A stretch of DNA of 62,000 bases from Mesostigma viride. Its lineage: Eukaryota > Streptophyta > Mesostigmatophyceae > Mesostigmatales > Mesostigmataceae. Location: the NCBI GenBank assembly GCA_009746045.1, contig RPFO01000114.1, positions 1,638,411 to 1,700,410 of the forward strand, given 5' to 3'. A program made the translations under genes and the position numbers. Shown in pieces: positions 45,840-56,816 of this stretch. Numbering within the stretch: the first letter of the stretch is position 1; every line of letters starts with the position of its first letter. Below the pieces are notes generated by a model. That model saw only the letters and a program-made list of their open reading frames with translations, was not told the DNA's origin and did no database searches.

Positions 45840-48800
45840 AACGGCCCATTCTTGGTATTGCAAGCTTTAATGTGCGCACCCTCCCTGCAGATCGATCCTT
45901 CTACGAGCGGCGGCAACCCAGCACGACACCGCGTCGACGAGCTGATCGCCTTGTGCACCGACAACAAGATCGCTGTCCTCGGGGTCCAGGAGCATCGACG
46001 CACCGTCGACCCTCAGCAAGGGGTCAATGGGCTTCTGGTCAACGACCTTCGTGCGGGCTGGCGGTTCCATTATGGTGGAGGTGACGCGCCGGGTGGCGAT
46101 CAAGGTGGTGTGGGCCTCCTGTGCTCGATCACCGGCAGCATCAGCGCACCTCCAGTCCATCGTGCTGCGATCCCCGCGTGTGCTAGTGGCCACTTTTTCG
46201 GCCACTGAGGGCCATTCACACCACACGCTAACCGTTATCGTGGGATATGCACCCCATGCGGGTCGAGCTCAGGCGGTACATGAGGCCTTCTTCAGCGCCC
46301 TCAAGGAGGAGGAGGCCAACATCCCAGCTCGGCACTTCCTGGTTATGCTGCTCGACGCCAACGCCACGCTGCCAGTCGGCACTGGGGGCGCGCGCTCAGT
46401 ACGTACTCCCCAACCAACACGACAGCCAACGGTAACACGGCTCTATTTGCAAATCTGCTGGCAGAATCTGCGCGCTGGTTGCATGCAATGCTTCTTTCGC
46501 ACGCCCCGCTGAGCAGCTAGCTTGCCACCTTTTGGGGGCCGTCGAATTGGGTGGTGTGCCTTGACTATATCTGCGTACGCCGGGCTCAGCGCCCCTCAGT
46601 TGTCGATGCTCGCGTGCTGCACGCAAGATTCTGTCAGCACGGTGGAATCTGATCACCGCCTCATGCTCGCCCGAATCAGATTGCGGTTCCCTGGTGTGAA
46701 ACCGTCGCGACAACCGGGCGCCTCAGCCAGATCTCAAGGTGCTCCGGATTGTCCTGAAGGATGCCGACAAGACGTCTGACCGCAGAAGAACAGGCCGCTA
46801 TGACAGTCGCACCGGGACAACTTCCGCCACTGACAGACGCAGTCTTTGACGCCAGGGGCAGTCGACAGCAGTTACACGCCATTCCGCCGCCGGGTGATAT
46901 TTCAGTGATCCTCCGCGGTATCGCTGCCAAGTACCGTCTGGCTGCCCGCACCGGCCTCCCCTCCTTGCCTCCGCGCCGACAGCTTGCCGTCCACCGCCTC
47001 GCACCGCGACAGTGGTCGGGCCGCTAGGCAGATGCTCCGCCGCAATAGGGACCCAACTGCCGAACCGGCTGGGCTGCAAGCGGCTCTGCGGGTCGCCTAC
47101 AGTACGAGCAGGCTGAGAAGGCAGACGCTCAGCAGATGGTCAAGGACCTGCGCAGCTGCCATGCAGCAGAAGCACGACGGCAAGGGGGCCTGGTTCTGGT
47201 ACAAGCGCCTAGGGCACCCGGATGGCCTCGGCCAGCCCCACCGCCACGACGTTCCTGGCGCCCCAGCCAAACGGCTTAGTACCTGGGCTGCGGCCACTGC
47301 CGAGGTCTTGGGGACAGCTGCGCCGCCCCCGCCCCTGCTCCCAGCCGCTGCCGCCAGCCCGGCCGCCCTGGTCGGCGGCCCCGCCGGGCCCCCGGCCCCG
47401 CCTAGGTCAGCGGAGGACAACCTAGTCCCCCCGCTGATCGGCCCGCTTGGCGACCCGTCAGACATGCCTCCTTTCACCTCTCACGAGGTCACCGGGAGGC
47501 GGTCCAGCGGCTGCGTTACGACGCCGCAACCGGCTCCGACGAGATTCCAGCCGCAGTTGTGAAACTTGCAGCTGAATTTGAGGACACTTGTGTTATGCTG
47601 CTCTTCCGGGATATCTGCAACCGCCTTCTGCTGTCGACAGATCGACAGATCGTCGCAACCGCCTCCAGCAGCCTTGCAACACAGTTTTCGCACAATGCTG
47701 TACAAGAACAAGGGGTCGCCAGCCGACCCCGGCAACTACAGAGGGGTGTGCATCCAAAGTGCCCCCCTCAAGCTTCTTGAGCATGCGGCTCATCCTGAAC
47801 CGCCTGCGCACGGCCCTGGACGGTCACCTCAGCGAGACTCAGCACGGCTTCCGTTCATGCAGGACCGTCGCAACACAGTACATGCAGGCGCTCGATCTTC
47901 GCGACTCGCCGCCTTGTGCATGGAGGAACTGCAACGCCTTCAGCCTGGTAAGTCCCCTCTGCACCTTGTGCTGGTGGACTTCATCAAAGGCTTCGATTCG
48001 GTTTTCTGGCGTGCGCTCTGGGACATCCTCGAGCTGTTCCGGATCCCCTGCCCCCTGATTGCTGTCATTCGCAATTACCTGTATGAAGGGTCCACCACTT
48101 CGGTGCGCACTTCTTACGGGACCACGCCACCATGCCCTTTACAGCCGGAAGGGTGTGTGGCAGGGCTGCGTGCTGTCGCCCTACCTGTTCATTATTGTGC
48201 CAGGTCGAATACGTAATGATTCAGGCGCGCAAGCGATTTGCCCGCATCGTGGGTAGTAGGGAACCAGGGCCGGTGCAGGTTGCCAACCGTTTCTGGCATG
48301 GCGGGGCGGAAACGGAGATTCGGCTGGCGGACATCATCTATGCAGACGACACCACCCTCTTCAAGGACACTGGGCACGTGCAGACGTGGCTTGACTGCCT
48401 GGCTCTCGAGGCCCATGCAGTAGGGCTTGAGGTCAGCAAGAAGACAGAGGCTCTGGCGATTGGGCTCACCCACCCACCGCCAGCCCTCTTTCTTCTTGAC
48501 GGCTCTCGAGTCCTGTATCGGGACCGTGTCAAGCTGCTGGGCAGCCTGCTTCCCAGCTGCGAGGCTGATGTGGACCACCGCATCTCCCTCGCCTGGCACG
48601 CTTTACGCCAATACCGGGCCCTGTGGCGCAAGCCCCTGGGCAAGATCGAGAAACAGGACCTGTTTAAGGTCCTCGTCCTTCCTGTTCTTACGTATGGGGC
48701 CGAGACGTGGACCCTCACGTACCGCCGACCTGGCCCGTGCGAAGCTGGACGGCGCAGTCACCAACATATGCTGCATGCGATCCATTTTCAGAGTAGGATC

Positions 48801-49430
48801 TACGCTAGCTGCTCAGTGTCTGCAATGAGGACCTGTACCTTGGCATGCCATATATCACCAGCACCATTAAGCAGCGGCGCCTGCAGCTACTAGTAGGGCA
48901 CCTATAGCTTGCACCAACCAGCTGTAGACACCTCACGTGGCCCCCCCGCGGGACTGCGCCCAGCTCAGCCTGGGCGGCACCTCTTGACGTGCATGGCCTG
49001 GGCCCAGTGATGCTAGACGCCGCAAGGCCCGTACCTTCAAAGAACAGCTAGTATAGAGGACATCATGGGGGGCCTAGGCCTCTCCGTGATTTGGAAGAAG
49101 ATGATGGATAAGGCCAAGTGGGCCCAGGTCATGAACTCAGTCCTTCACAGCGCACACACAGCAGGTCATGAACTCTAGTGTAGAGGACAACGAGCCGCCC
49201 CCCGTGGGGAAGCGCCCGCGTGTGCAAACATACGGGAAGCACTGCCAGACAGGTCCCCTAGGGTAGAGTTCATGTTGATTGTTTGTAGATAGCTGTTGTA
49301 GATAGATTAGACCGGTAGGACTATTTGCACCCATCCATCCATCCATCCATCAGGATTAATGCTCCGTGACTCCCCAATGGGAGCATGAGTCTAATTAATT
49401 AATTAATTAATTAATTAATTAATTAATCCA
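45840..49430 (+). mobile_element. LINE family A, copy A2 (ORF2 nearly complete)
   Basis: Runs from the start of the endonuclease to the 3' tail: (CATC)n at about 49331-49352, a GTGACTCCCCAATGGGAGCAT hairpin and (AATT)n to about 49427. ORF1 is missing, so the copy is 5'-truncated. Compared with A1 it has many small insertions, mainly 4-bp self-complementary ones. It also has a 47-bp duplication (CAGGTCATGAACTC twice) near 49130-49180. Confidence 0.9.
45853..49260 (+). pseudogene. LINE A2 ORF2, endonuclease plus RT, heavily frameshifted
   Basis: Endonuclease motifs are VLGVQEHRRT, GGVGLLCS, VIVGYAPHAG, FLVMLLDANATLPVGTGG, CLDYICVRR (about 46558) and ESDHRLM. A Pro/Ala-rich linker follows. RT motifs are GNYRGVCIQSAPLKLL, LVDFIKGFDSVFW, GCVLSPYLFII and IIYADDTTLF (about 48337), then LTYGAETWTLT. 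Frame changes occur at or near 47772, 47856, 47881, 47892, 47917, 48144 and 48717, most of them 4-bp insertions relative to A1. It cannot encode a working protein. Confidence 0.9.
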
Positions 49431-49439
49431 TTCCACGCC

Positions 49440-49795
49440 CCAAGGCCCACACCTTCAATTAAGAACAGCTAGTAGAGGACATGGGGGGCCTAGGCCTCTC
49501 CGTGATTTGGAAAAAGATGATGGACAAGGCCAAGTGGGCCCAGGGCATAGAGGACAACGAGCCCCCCCCCGTGGGGAAGCGCTCGCGTGTGCAAACATAC
49601 GGGAAGCACGCCAGACAGGTCCCCTAGGGTAGAGTTGTTGTTGATAGATGTTTGGTAGTAGTTTGTAGATAGCTGTTGTAGATAGATTAGACCGGTAGGA
49701 CTGGTTGCACCCATCCATCCATCCATCAGGGACTCCCCTCTGCTCCGTGACTCCCCAACGGGAGCACGAGTCTAATTAATTACTTAATTTATCCA
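49440..49795 (+). mobile_element. LINE family A, copy A3 (3' tail only)
   Basis: Holds the last ORF2 codons (LGLSVIWKKMMDKAKWAQ), the 3' UTR, (CATC)n, the CTCCGTGACTCCCCAACGGG hairpin at about 49741-49770 and an AATT tail. It abuts the end of A2 directly, like a second tail insertion. Confidence 0.85.
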
Positions 49796-49796
49796 T

Positions 49797-52285
49797 TCCA
49801 TCCCATGTTCCCCTCCCATTGAGAACTTATGCTCATGTGACACAGTATTAATTAATTAGTCAATTGTGAAATTAAATTATAACATGACTCCGTTGGGAGA
49901 TCATGTAGCACATATCATGCTGCTGTATGGATGGAGGTCGATCGGCGAAGCCGCGTAATCGAACTAAGCTGACGTACTAAGCTGACGTATCTAGTCTAGA
50001 AAATCCTAACTACTCAGCAAAATGCCCCTTCTGCTTGGGGGGAGGGGGCTTGCCCGCAGGGGCTGGCGTGTGAGCCTGGATAATCTTCTGCCACCTCTTC
50101 TTGTTCTGCATAGCAGTCCAAAGAAGAGAGAGGGAGTGAATGCGGTGTTCAAACTGAGCTGGGACCAGCAACATCTGGATGTAGTTCATGGCAGGTTTTC
50201 CCAGCTTTAATTTAGGAATGTCCTTGGGGCCAGGCCTGCAGGCCAGGTCAGGATGTGCCGCCCTGGTTGGCCAAGCCGCTGGGGGCCGGCCAGACCAAGG
50301 GCGGTATCTACCTGACTGGTGCGAGCAAGATGTCCTACAAATAGTATCCTACGTTGCCTAATCTCGTCCGAAATGCGAGGCATACCCTGATACAAAGACT
50401 GTAATGACCTATGCTTGGAAAACCCTACATTCAGGATCGCCTGTCGGAGCAATGATCCTGTAAACCGTGCCATCTATAGCTTGGCGGCCAGCGTGTCCGT
50501 GAGTGTCCATGCCTCGGCGCCATACGCAAGCACCGCGAGGACGAGGACCTTGAAGAGCATGCACTTGCAGTGCTCGCCATGCAGGCCCTTGGAGCGCCAG
50601 TAGGTGTTGAGCGAACGAAGCCTAGCCCAGGCCAGGCCGATGCGGATGTCCACATCCTTGGCGGTGTCAGGAAGCATGCTCCCCAGCCGTTTGAAGCGAT
50701 CACGGAACGGGACCTCCGTCCTGTCTAGCAGCCGCGGCAGCAGCGGGCGACTGGAAGCCCCAATCACCATCGCCTCAGTTTTGACACTAATCTCCAACCC
50801 CACCGCCCTCGCCTCCAAGCCCATGCAGACAGTCCAGCCAGGTCTGAATGTGCTAGGGGCGCGCGATGAGGGTGGTGTCATCCGCATAAATCAGGTCGGA
50901 CAGGCGGTAGCCAGGGCCACCGCCGCCGTGTTCGCGCTCGTTAAGGATGTCCAAGCAAGGCTCTAACCCCTTAAGAGCAGTAAACTAGCGCGCACGTGCC
51001 CGCCGCATGACGTGATCCACGACAATAATGAACAGGTATGGGGATAGGACACAACCTTGCCACACCGGCCCGTGGTGAAGGGGGAATGGTGGGCTGCATG
51101 GTGCCTTCCGCAGTCCGCACTACTGCCTGTGAGCTGTATGAGGGCTAGCCCTCATACAGTCGACGAATGGCAGCAATAAACGCTGGTGGTACCCAATCCA
51201 GAGCTAGGATATATGGCCCGAAGAGCCTCCCATGGAGGACCGTGTCGAAAGCCTTGATATAGTCAACAAAAATGAAGACTGAGCGGCAAACCGTCAGGGC
51301 AAAGGCAACGCACCTCCTCCATCAACCGGCGCGCGACAAATACAGCCATATGACAGTGTTACGACCACGACGTACGGAAACCCATCTGAGACTCACCCAG
51401 GTGTGGGTCCAGCGCGGCGGGGAGCCTAGCTGTGCAGCATCATGCGCATGAAGACCTTCAGCGCGGCGCTCTGGAGGCAGACACCCCGATAGTTACCGGG
51501 GTCAGCAGCAGAGCCCTTCTTGTACAGCATGACGCGGATGGCCGTCTGCCACTCAGCAGGCGGACTCAGGCTCATCAGAGAGCAGGACACGGTTGCAGAA
51601 CGCCAGCAGAAGCCCTCTCACCGCCGGGTCAGGGGTCTTCAGCAGCTCAGGCTGCAGTCAGCAGAAAGGCGGTCGGCACCGACCGGCACCGCGTCAAACC
51701 GCAGGCGAGCAAGGGCGCTGTCCATTTCCTCCAAAGTGAAGGGGGGGACGACGTCGTCGGTGGCAAGGCAGCCCTCCTTCAAGGCGGGGACTTGGCAGTG
51801 TGCGGCGGAGGAGGGGGGCGCAGGTGGCGGGCGTGGTCCGGCAACATGCACCGAGACGGGCGGGCGTCTTCGGGTGAAGCGGCGGGGGGGGGCGCGAGCC
51901 CCACCTGTCAAGGAAACATTGTGGGCCAACCACTGAGCGGTCATGCAAGGCGGCTGACCGGCGCTGTGCCGTCCCCGGTGTGCTCCACCGGCCGTGCGCT
52001 GCCGCCGGCGGCCGAGCCGGTCGAGGTCAGTGGTACCACATGTCCTTGCCCTGGTTGTGAGCTTGGCAGCTATAGGCCTTGGCATCCTCGATGCCTGCCC
52101 TATAGCTGGGCCGCCTCTGCGTCCTGAGCGTGTGCGTAGGCCTCCACAAGGGCGGCCTTGAGCACCGGGTTCAGCAGCGGGTCCCGGTTACGCTTGAGGC
52201 GGTGCCGGGCGGCCAAGACCTTGGGGTCCTGGCGGTAGATCCCAGCTATATGGTTATAAAGCGGGCGCGACAAGTTATGCATCCT
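49797..52285 (-). mobile_element. LINE family B, copy B2, minus strand, 5'-truncated
   Basis: Inverted relative of B1, from its 3' tail (CTCCGTTGGGAG at 49888-49899) to the linker before the RT (GIYRQDPKVLAARHRLKRNR near 52240). It lacks the LTR element present in B1 and so gives the empty-site sequence. It differs from B1 by many 2- and 4-bp self-complementary insertions and one 13-bp inverted copy (51134-51159). Confidence 0.9.
50010..52282 (-). pseudogene. LINE B2 ORF2 reverse transcriptase, broken
   Basis: On the minus strand the order is linker, RT blocks (VIFVDYIKAFD-like region at about 51270), YADDTTL near 50880, GLEARAVGLEISVKTEAMVI, LAYGAEAWTLTDTLAAKL (about 50480), GHLARTSQVDTALGL and the Lys/Pro-rich end with a stop at 50010-50012. 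Multiple small insertions change frame. The endonuclease and ORF1 are absent. Confidence 0.87.
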
Positions 52286-52498
52286 TCAGAGTTTCCCTTG
52301 TGACGAAATATTGCATTCGCAAGTCAGAAATCTGCATTAATTTGGCCTCGCGAACGTACCCTGAAAATCTTTTTACTAATTCTCATGGCAAATGAAGCCC
52401 ACTGAATTGCACGACCGAAAATTCATGCCCAGAATATGTCAAACAAGATGTGAGGAACAACTTACCCAAGCGTCACTCCAATCCATCCACGGCATTTT
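52286..52498. other. junction between LINE B2 and the minus-strand gag element
   Basis: About 200 bp without clear features, where B2's truncated 5' end meets the LTR-element remains. Confidence 0.4.
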
Positions 52499-53282
52499 CT
52501 ACACTGCCACGTCGAACCCGACTGCCATTGTTGGCCCTGCCGTGCTCCCAAATGTGGCAAAACCGCCGCGAAGGTGCGAGATCTCGATCGCGCCAAAAAG
52601 CTTCACTAGTTTCCGCGCACGACGGGCACAGCGCCGCTCCATGTGTACCTCCACCATGCTGACCTCCACCACGCCCGCAGCCGCTGAATTGAAGGGTTGA
52701 GGCGTGCAGCCCCGGCTGCAGAACTGAGGCATGATCGAGACCGGCACGTACTGCATGGCCTGCTTCAGCCTGGCCCGCCCCATCCCAATTTCAGGGATGT
52801 AAGACACCTCCTCTGCCCTATAGTCCACCTGAACCATGGCGCGAGCAAGGACATCCACACCGAGTAGTGCGGAACATCCACACTTGTTGACCACCAGCGC
52901 ATAGTAACGCGGACACGGTGGTCATATGCTATATAGAGGCGCGCAACGGATTGAAAATCACATTGACCGCCGTCATAGCGTACGGCTTACTAGCCGGACC
53001 CTGCCAACCTGACACAGACACGGGGCTTTCCACTAAGCCACCGTTCTCGTAGGTCAGGTTCAGCGTGGTGGCCAAGTCTATGCTGATGACTAGCGGCTGA
53101 GCACTGCTATCAAGCTTGATTGCGCCAACCAACGGACATGCCACCATGTCGCTCCACACATCTCCACAGGCTCCAACTGCTTGGAACGCTATGGAAGGCT
53201 CACCATTGGGGTATGGAACCACCGTGGGAACCTGGGGGACTGCACTAGTTAGTGCGCTGGCCTGGCTACTTGTGCTGACCAC
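52499..53282 (-). pseudogene. retropepsin-like protease remains, minus strand
   Basis: The minus-strand frames contain IKLDSSAQPLVISIDLATTL, like an aspartic-protease active site with DSS in place of DSG or DTG. About 90 residues later comes ALLGVDVLARAMVQVDY, like the ILGxDxL motif. A frame change near 52900 separates them. The position after the zinc-knuckle frame (53677-54120) fits a gag-protease order. Confidence 0.6.
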
Positions 53283-53676
53283 TCCCGGCGGCTAGCACCA
53301 CGTGGGCACTGCGGCTTCTACCGGCTGGCGCCCGTAGGTGACGGACTCAGAATTGCGCAAGGTGCGCGCGCATCATGCCCATAGCTGCGAACAACTGGAT
53401 CTCGGACACAACCAACCCCAACCACTCAACCCCCTTCTGCCCGAAGGTGTCGACCACCTGCCGTGCTGAAAACATGGGTACGTCCACAATGAACGGCATT
53501 GGGTACACAGGCGCCAATCGCCTAGCTCCAGCCCGGCAGCAGCGTTCACATGCTCAAAAGCAGATTGCACCCCAGCCAGCGGCATAGAAAAGGACGCGGG
53601 CAACTGCCCGGCAGGCAACAATGATGGGACGTGCCTGCTGAAAAGAAAGCGGGGTGCGCGCCTGCTTGCCTTTGGT

Positions 53677-54120
53677 CTATAGCCTCCGCAGCGTTGACTT
53701 CGACGTCACCCGGCATGGGCGCCCAGAATGGGTCCTCCCGGTACACCGTCGCGAATCGGTTTGGGGGGGCGTCGTCGCCTCCTCACCATGCTCGATGGCA
53801 GCCACCTGGGCTTGATCCATCGTGTCGGTCTTGCCTGCCATCTCGGCGAAGTGGACCGTCTTGATGCCTGCGGCTGGACACTTGTTCATCAGGTGCCACT
53901 TCGTGTCCGACCCATGCGGCTTCATGCAGCGGCTTGGACACTCGCGACTAGTAAGGTGCCGGCCATGCATGATGGATTCCTTGTTGCAAAGGTAACATTT
54001 ACCGCGAGACGGGGTGGGTGCGCCCAGTGTGCCTTGCACGCCCTGCGCCTGAGTCCTGAGTCCCATCCGATGTCGGCGGACGACAGCCTCCGCCTTGACC
54101 ACCACCGCGACCCCGACCAC
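53677..54120 (-). pseudogene. gag zinc-binding segment, minus strand
   Basis: Contains CYLCNKESIMHGRHLTSREC, then CPSRCMKPHGSDTKWHLMNK followed by Cys, a double Cys/His cluster at the end of a gag protein. An acidic, Thr-rich tail with several Arg residues follows. A stretch of GTCGGGGTCGCGG-type repeats codes Val/Gly/Ala upstream. Confidence 0.65.
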
Positions 54121-54278
54121 CGTATACTATAGTCACTGCCGCCGCCACCACGACCGACACCGCTGCTGCCACCCTGACCGACACCGCCGCTGCCATCCTG
54201 ACCGCCAAACAACCGCCGCTGCCCCCGTGACCGGCGTTGCCACCACCCTGACTGCCGACTTATTCACCGCGCCCCGCA

Positions 54279-55873
54279 CTAGGCAGCCGCTGGCCACGTA
54301 CCCTTGACCGCAATGGCCTTCTCCATCTCAGCCATCTTCTTGCGCATCTCAGCCAGCTCAGACGAGATACCCTTCTCGCCTTCCGCACGCTTCCTGAGCA
54401 ACCGCTTGAATGCCGCACAGAGAGTCACCAAAGTCCACTCCCCACCGGGCGGTTCCGGAAGATCGATGGCCAGCAAGGGGCACTGCACTCCGCCACAATC
54501 GGCAAGCCTTTGTCTGCGTATAATTATGCACTTTGCCCGCAAACGGTAGGAGGGCTCCAGTCAAGGGAGAAAGCCGGATCCTCACCCTCGGCGACGGTGA
54601 ACGCTCGATCCATTCCATTCCGCGACATCTGGCCTTGACGTGCATGCTCAACTGGGTACTCCATGCAGCCGCAGTTGCTGCATGCCACAGCTGCTCTGCC
54701 GGGTCGACATCGAAGATGATCGAGTCGAGATCCGGTGTGCCCATGTCCGTGAGCGCAAACCAGATGTCCCGGTGCGATGACACCGGTCCTCGAGCGCTTG
54801 GTAATGCTGGACTAAAACCTGGACCTTCTTCTTGGTCGATCAGGTCATGGAAAAAGAGGTGAATGAAATCCATCACCATCTCATGGCGAAGAGGATGCCC
54901 CGAGTCGTAACGATAGGTGTTACAATGAGCTCGGAGGAGCTCATAGGCTTATATACTCTAACGTCGCACCCGTGCCTGCTGAGGTGAACTTCTCGCGAAG
55001 CTCGACCTTGGGCAGCGATGGCACATGTACACGAGTGGATTCGCCATGCACGCCGTACGGCATACGGTCACTGGGGTCGCTGGACGTCGTCGCCCTCACC
55101 CCATGGTATGGCTGGCTGGCTCCTGATCGACTTGGCCCCAGCCGAAGTCTGACCGAGTGCCGCCAAGCCCATGCATGGGCCACGGCCTGCGGTGCCACCC
55201 AACGGCGTTGCTGCCGCGCCGTCATGGGTGGCCGACCTGTGCTAAACAGGCCACCTGATGCTCACCCACTGGGGCCGGCTGCGCCATGATTAGCTGCCGC
55301 GCCACGATAACGTGCCTTGGTTCGGGGTGCCCATAGGTTCCCCCCCATGCAGCGTATCACATGCGTCGGCAGTCGACCGGGTGCCTATATGTACCCAACC
55401 GACGTTCGGCTGCAGCTCCGGTCATCCTGCGCCATTTCCCCGTCGCCCCGCCGTACGTGACCGCTTGGTCCGGCGCGTGGCTGACTGGGTTCAACGTTGC
55501 GTATTATTAGCAGACCTGTCCTGCTGCGCTCTTCGTCGAAGTGCCCGCGTTGGTCGCGCAGCGCCTCATGCCGCCGCGCTTCCTCGGCAGCGGCCTCCTT
55601 GTCGGCAGCCTGCCTGGCCTCGGCGTTGCGTTGGGCCGCAGCTTGGCAAGCGCGTGCAGCTTCCGTGGTTGCTTCCGCCTGCAGCCGTTGCTCAGCGCGC
55701 TCCGTAGCACGCCTCGCTTCAGCCGCAGATTCCGCGCGCTCCAAAGCAAGTCGCACAGTTTCTTCAACAAGCGTCGCCTGTTGCGATAAAGTGCGTCGCT
55801 TGCTGAGCTCGGAGTGCCGCCAGCTCTGCCACTTGCTCTTGCAGCAGACGCAGCACTTGGGTAAGAACACCAC
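54279..55873 (-). pseudogene. gag N-terminal and central parts, minus strand
   Basis: 55385-55873 encodes an Ala/Glu/Arg-rich coiled coil (LALERAESAAEARRATERAE). 54358-54879 holds a helical region (DFIHLFFHDLIDQEE, IIFDVDPAEQLWHAATAAAW). 54279-54542 ends in another coiled coil (SELAEMRKKMAEMEKAI). The frames are not continuous, so this is a broken gag belonging to the same element as the zinc-knuckle and protease remains downstream. Integrase and RT are not found; LINE B2 lies where they would begin. Confidence 0.6.
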
Positions 55874-56182
55874 CGTCCCCTGCCGAAGAAAGGGAAGGCG
55901 CTCCGTTACCTAATTCAAAGCGGTGTCCTCACTAGTGTCGAGAAGACCGCTGCCAGGGCGGGTCAGTTGCTTGACCGCCCGTAGCTGCCGGAGTTAACGC
56001 CAAGCGCATTGGCGTGTTCCTGATTCGGCATATCTCTGCTATTCCAGCGGCACCGGAACGAGTTCATTCCGACAAGTATCAAGAAAGTTATGGCGTTCCG
56101 ACTTCCCGGTCGCGCGCGAGCGCGAGCCGGCTGTTCTTCTAAGTCGGACGTGAATATTTACCGACGACATATGGGGTCGACA

Positions 56183-56234
56183 GTAATTCCTGGGCTGACA
56201 GGAATTACAGTAATTCCTGGGCTGACAGGAATTA
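56183..56234. repeat. two tandem hairpins, 10-bp arms
   Basis: GTAATTCCTG, a 6-nt loop and CAGGAATTAC (56183-56208) is repeated 27 bp later (56210-56234). It lies about 280-330 bp upstream of the TATA box, so it may be an LTR regulatory repeat. Confidence 0.8.
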
Positions 56235-56512
56235 GGTGCTGAACCTACGACGGTATTGGATTAATACGTCGTACGCAGGAAATAGGAACCTTAACCTGTG
56301 GTCTGTTGGTACCGCAGGTTTAGTCCTGGACTTCTAGGTGCAGATGCAATAGTCACTGTGGACTGTGCTCTGTGGTCACTGTACCTGTATGGCAGACCTA
56401 CTGTATAGGAACTGGGCGCTGTACAGGTAGTGAATACTGTACCGGGAGTGTTATTACTGAGCAGGCCTCCTAGGCTGCTCAGTGCTCAGGACTAGCAAGC
56501 ACAGTGCACAAG

Positions 56513-56520
56513 TATATAAA
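56513..56520 (+). promoter_or_regulatory. TATA box of the retroelement
   Basis: TATATAAA, about 300 bp before the first ATG (56817) of the retroelement reading frames. Confidence 0.5.
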
Positions 56521-56816
56521 GAATAGGCCAGTGCCAATTGGGCATCTCTTGCGAGCCCGCCTCACGTGTGTTGCCTTGACTTGGCAAACTCGTGTACAAG
56601 CCTCAAGCGTGTGAGCGCTGTAACATTATCCAATTTTAACAAAGCTCCGTTTCCAACCATATTCACACATTGCTGCATTGCAACCATATCCAATTATACA
56701 TTGCGTTTATAAAAACGTTAACTCAAATTACAAGCAGTCTCGACGGAACAGCCAGGAGGGTCGTTGCTGTTTGCTGCGTGCAGCGTTGACGACGCGAGAA
56801 GCTCGTCAGGTGTCGA

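Larger units (their letters stand above)
55920..56816 (+). promoter_or_regulatory. putative 5' LTR and leader of the rightmost retroelement
   Basis: About 900 bp without a gene, placed directly before the plus-strand retroelement frames. It contains two tandem 27-bp hairpin units (56183-56234) and TATATAAA at 56513-56520. LTR limits cannot be fixed because the right LTR lies outside the window. Confidence 0.45.

Noticed and set aside
47772-47775. GAGC insertion (47771-47774 area) as a palindromic footprint
   Set aside because: It is 4 bp long but not self-complementary. The indel spectrum also includes non-palindromic events, so I did not count it.
53373-55289. Plus-strand open frames at 53375-55289
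   Set aside because: Shadows of the minus-strand gag and protease frames, which carry the recognisable motifs.
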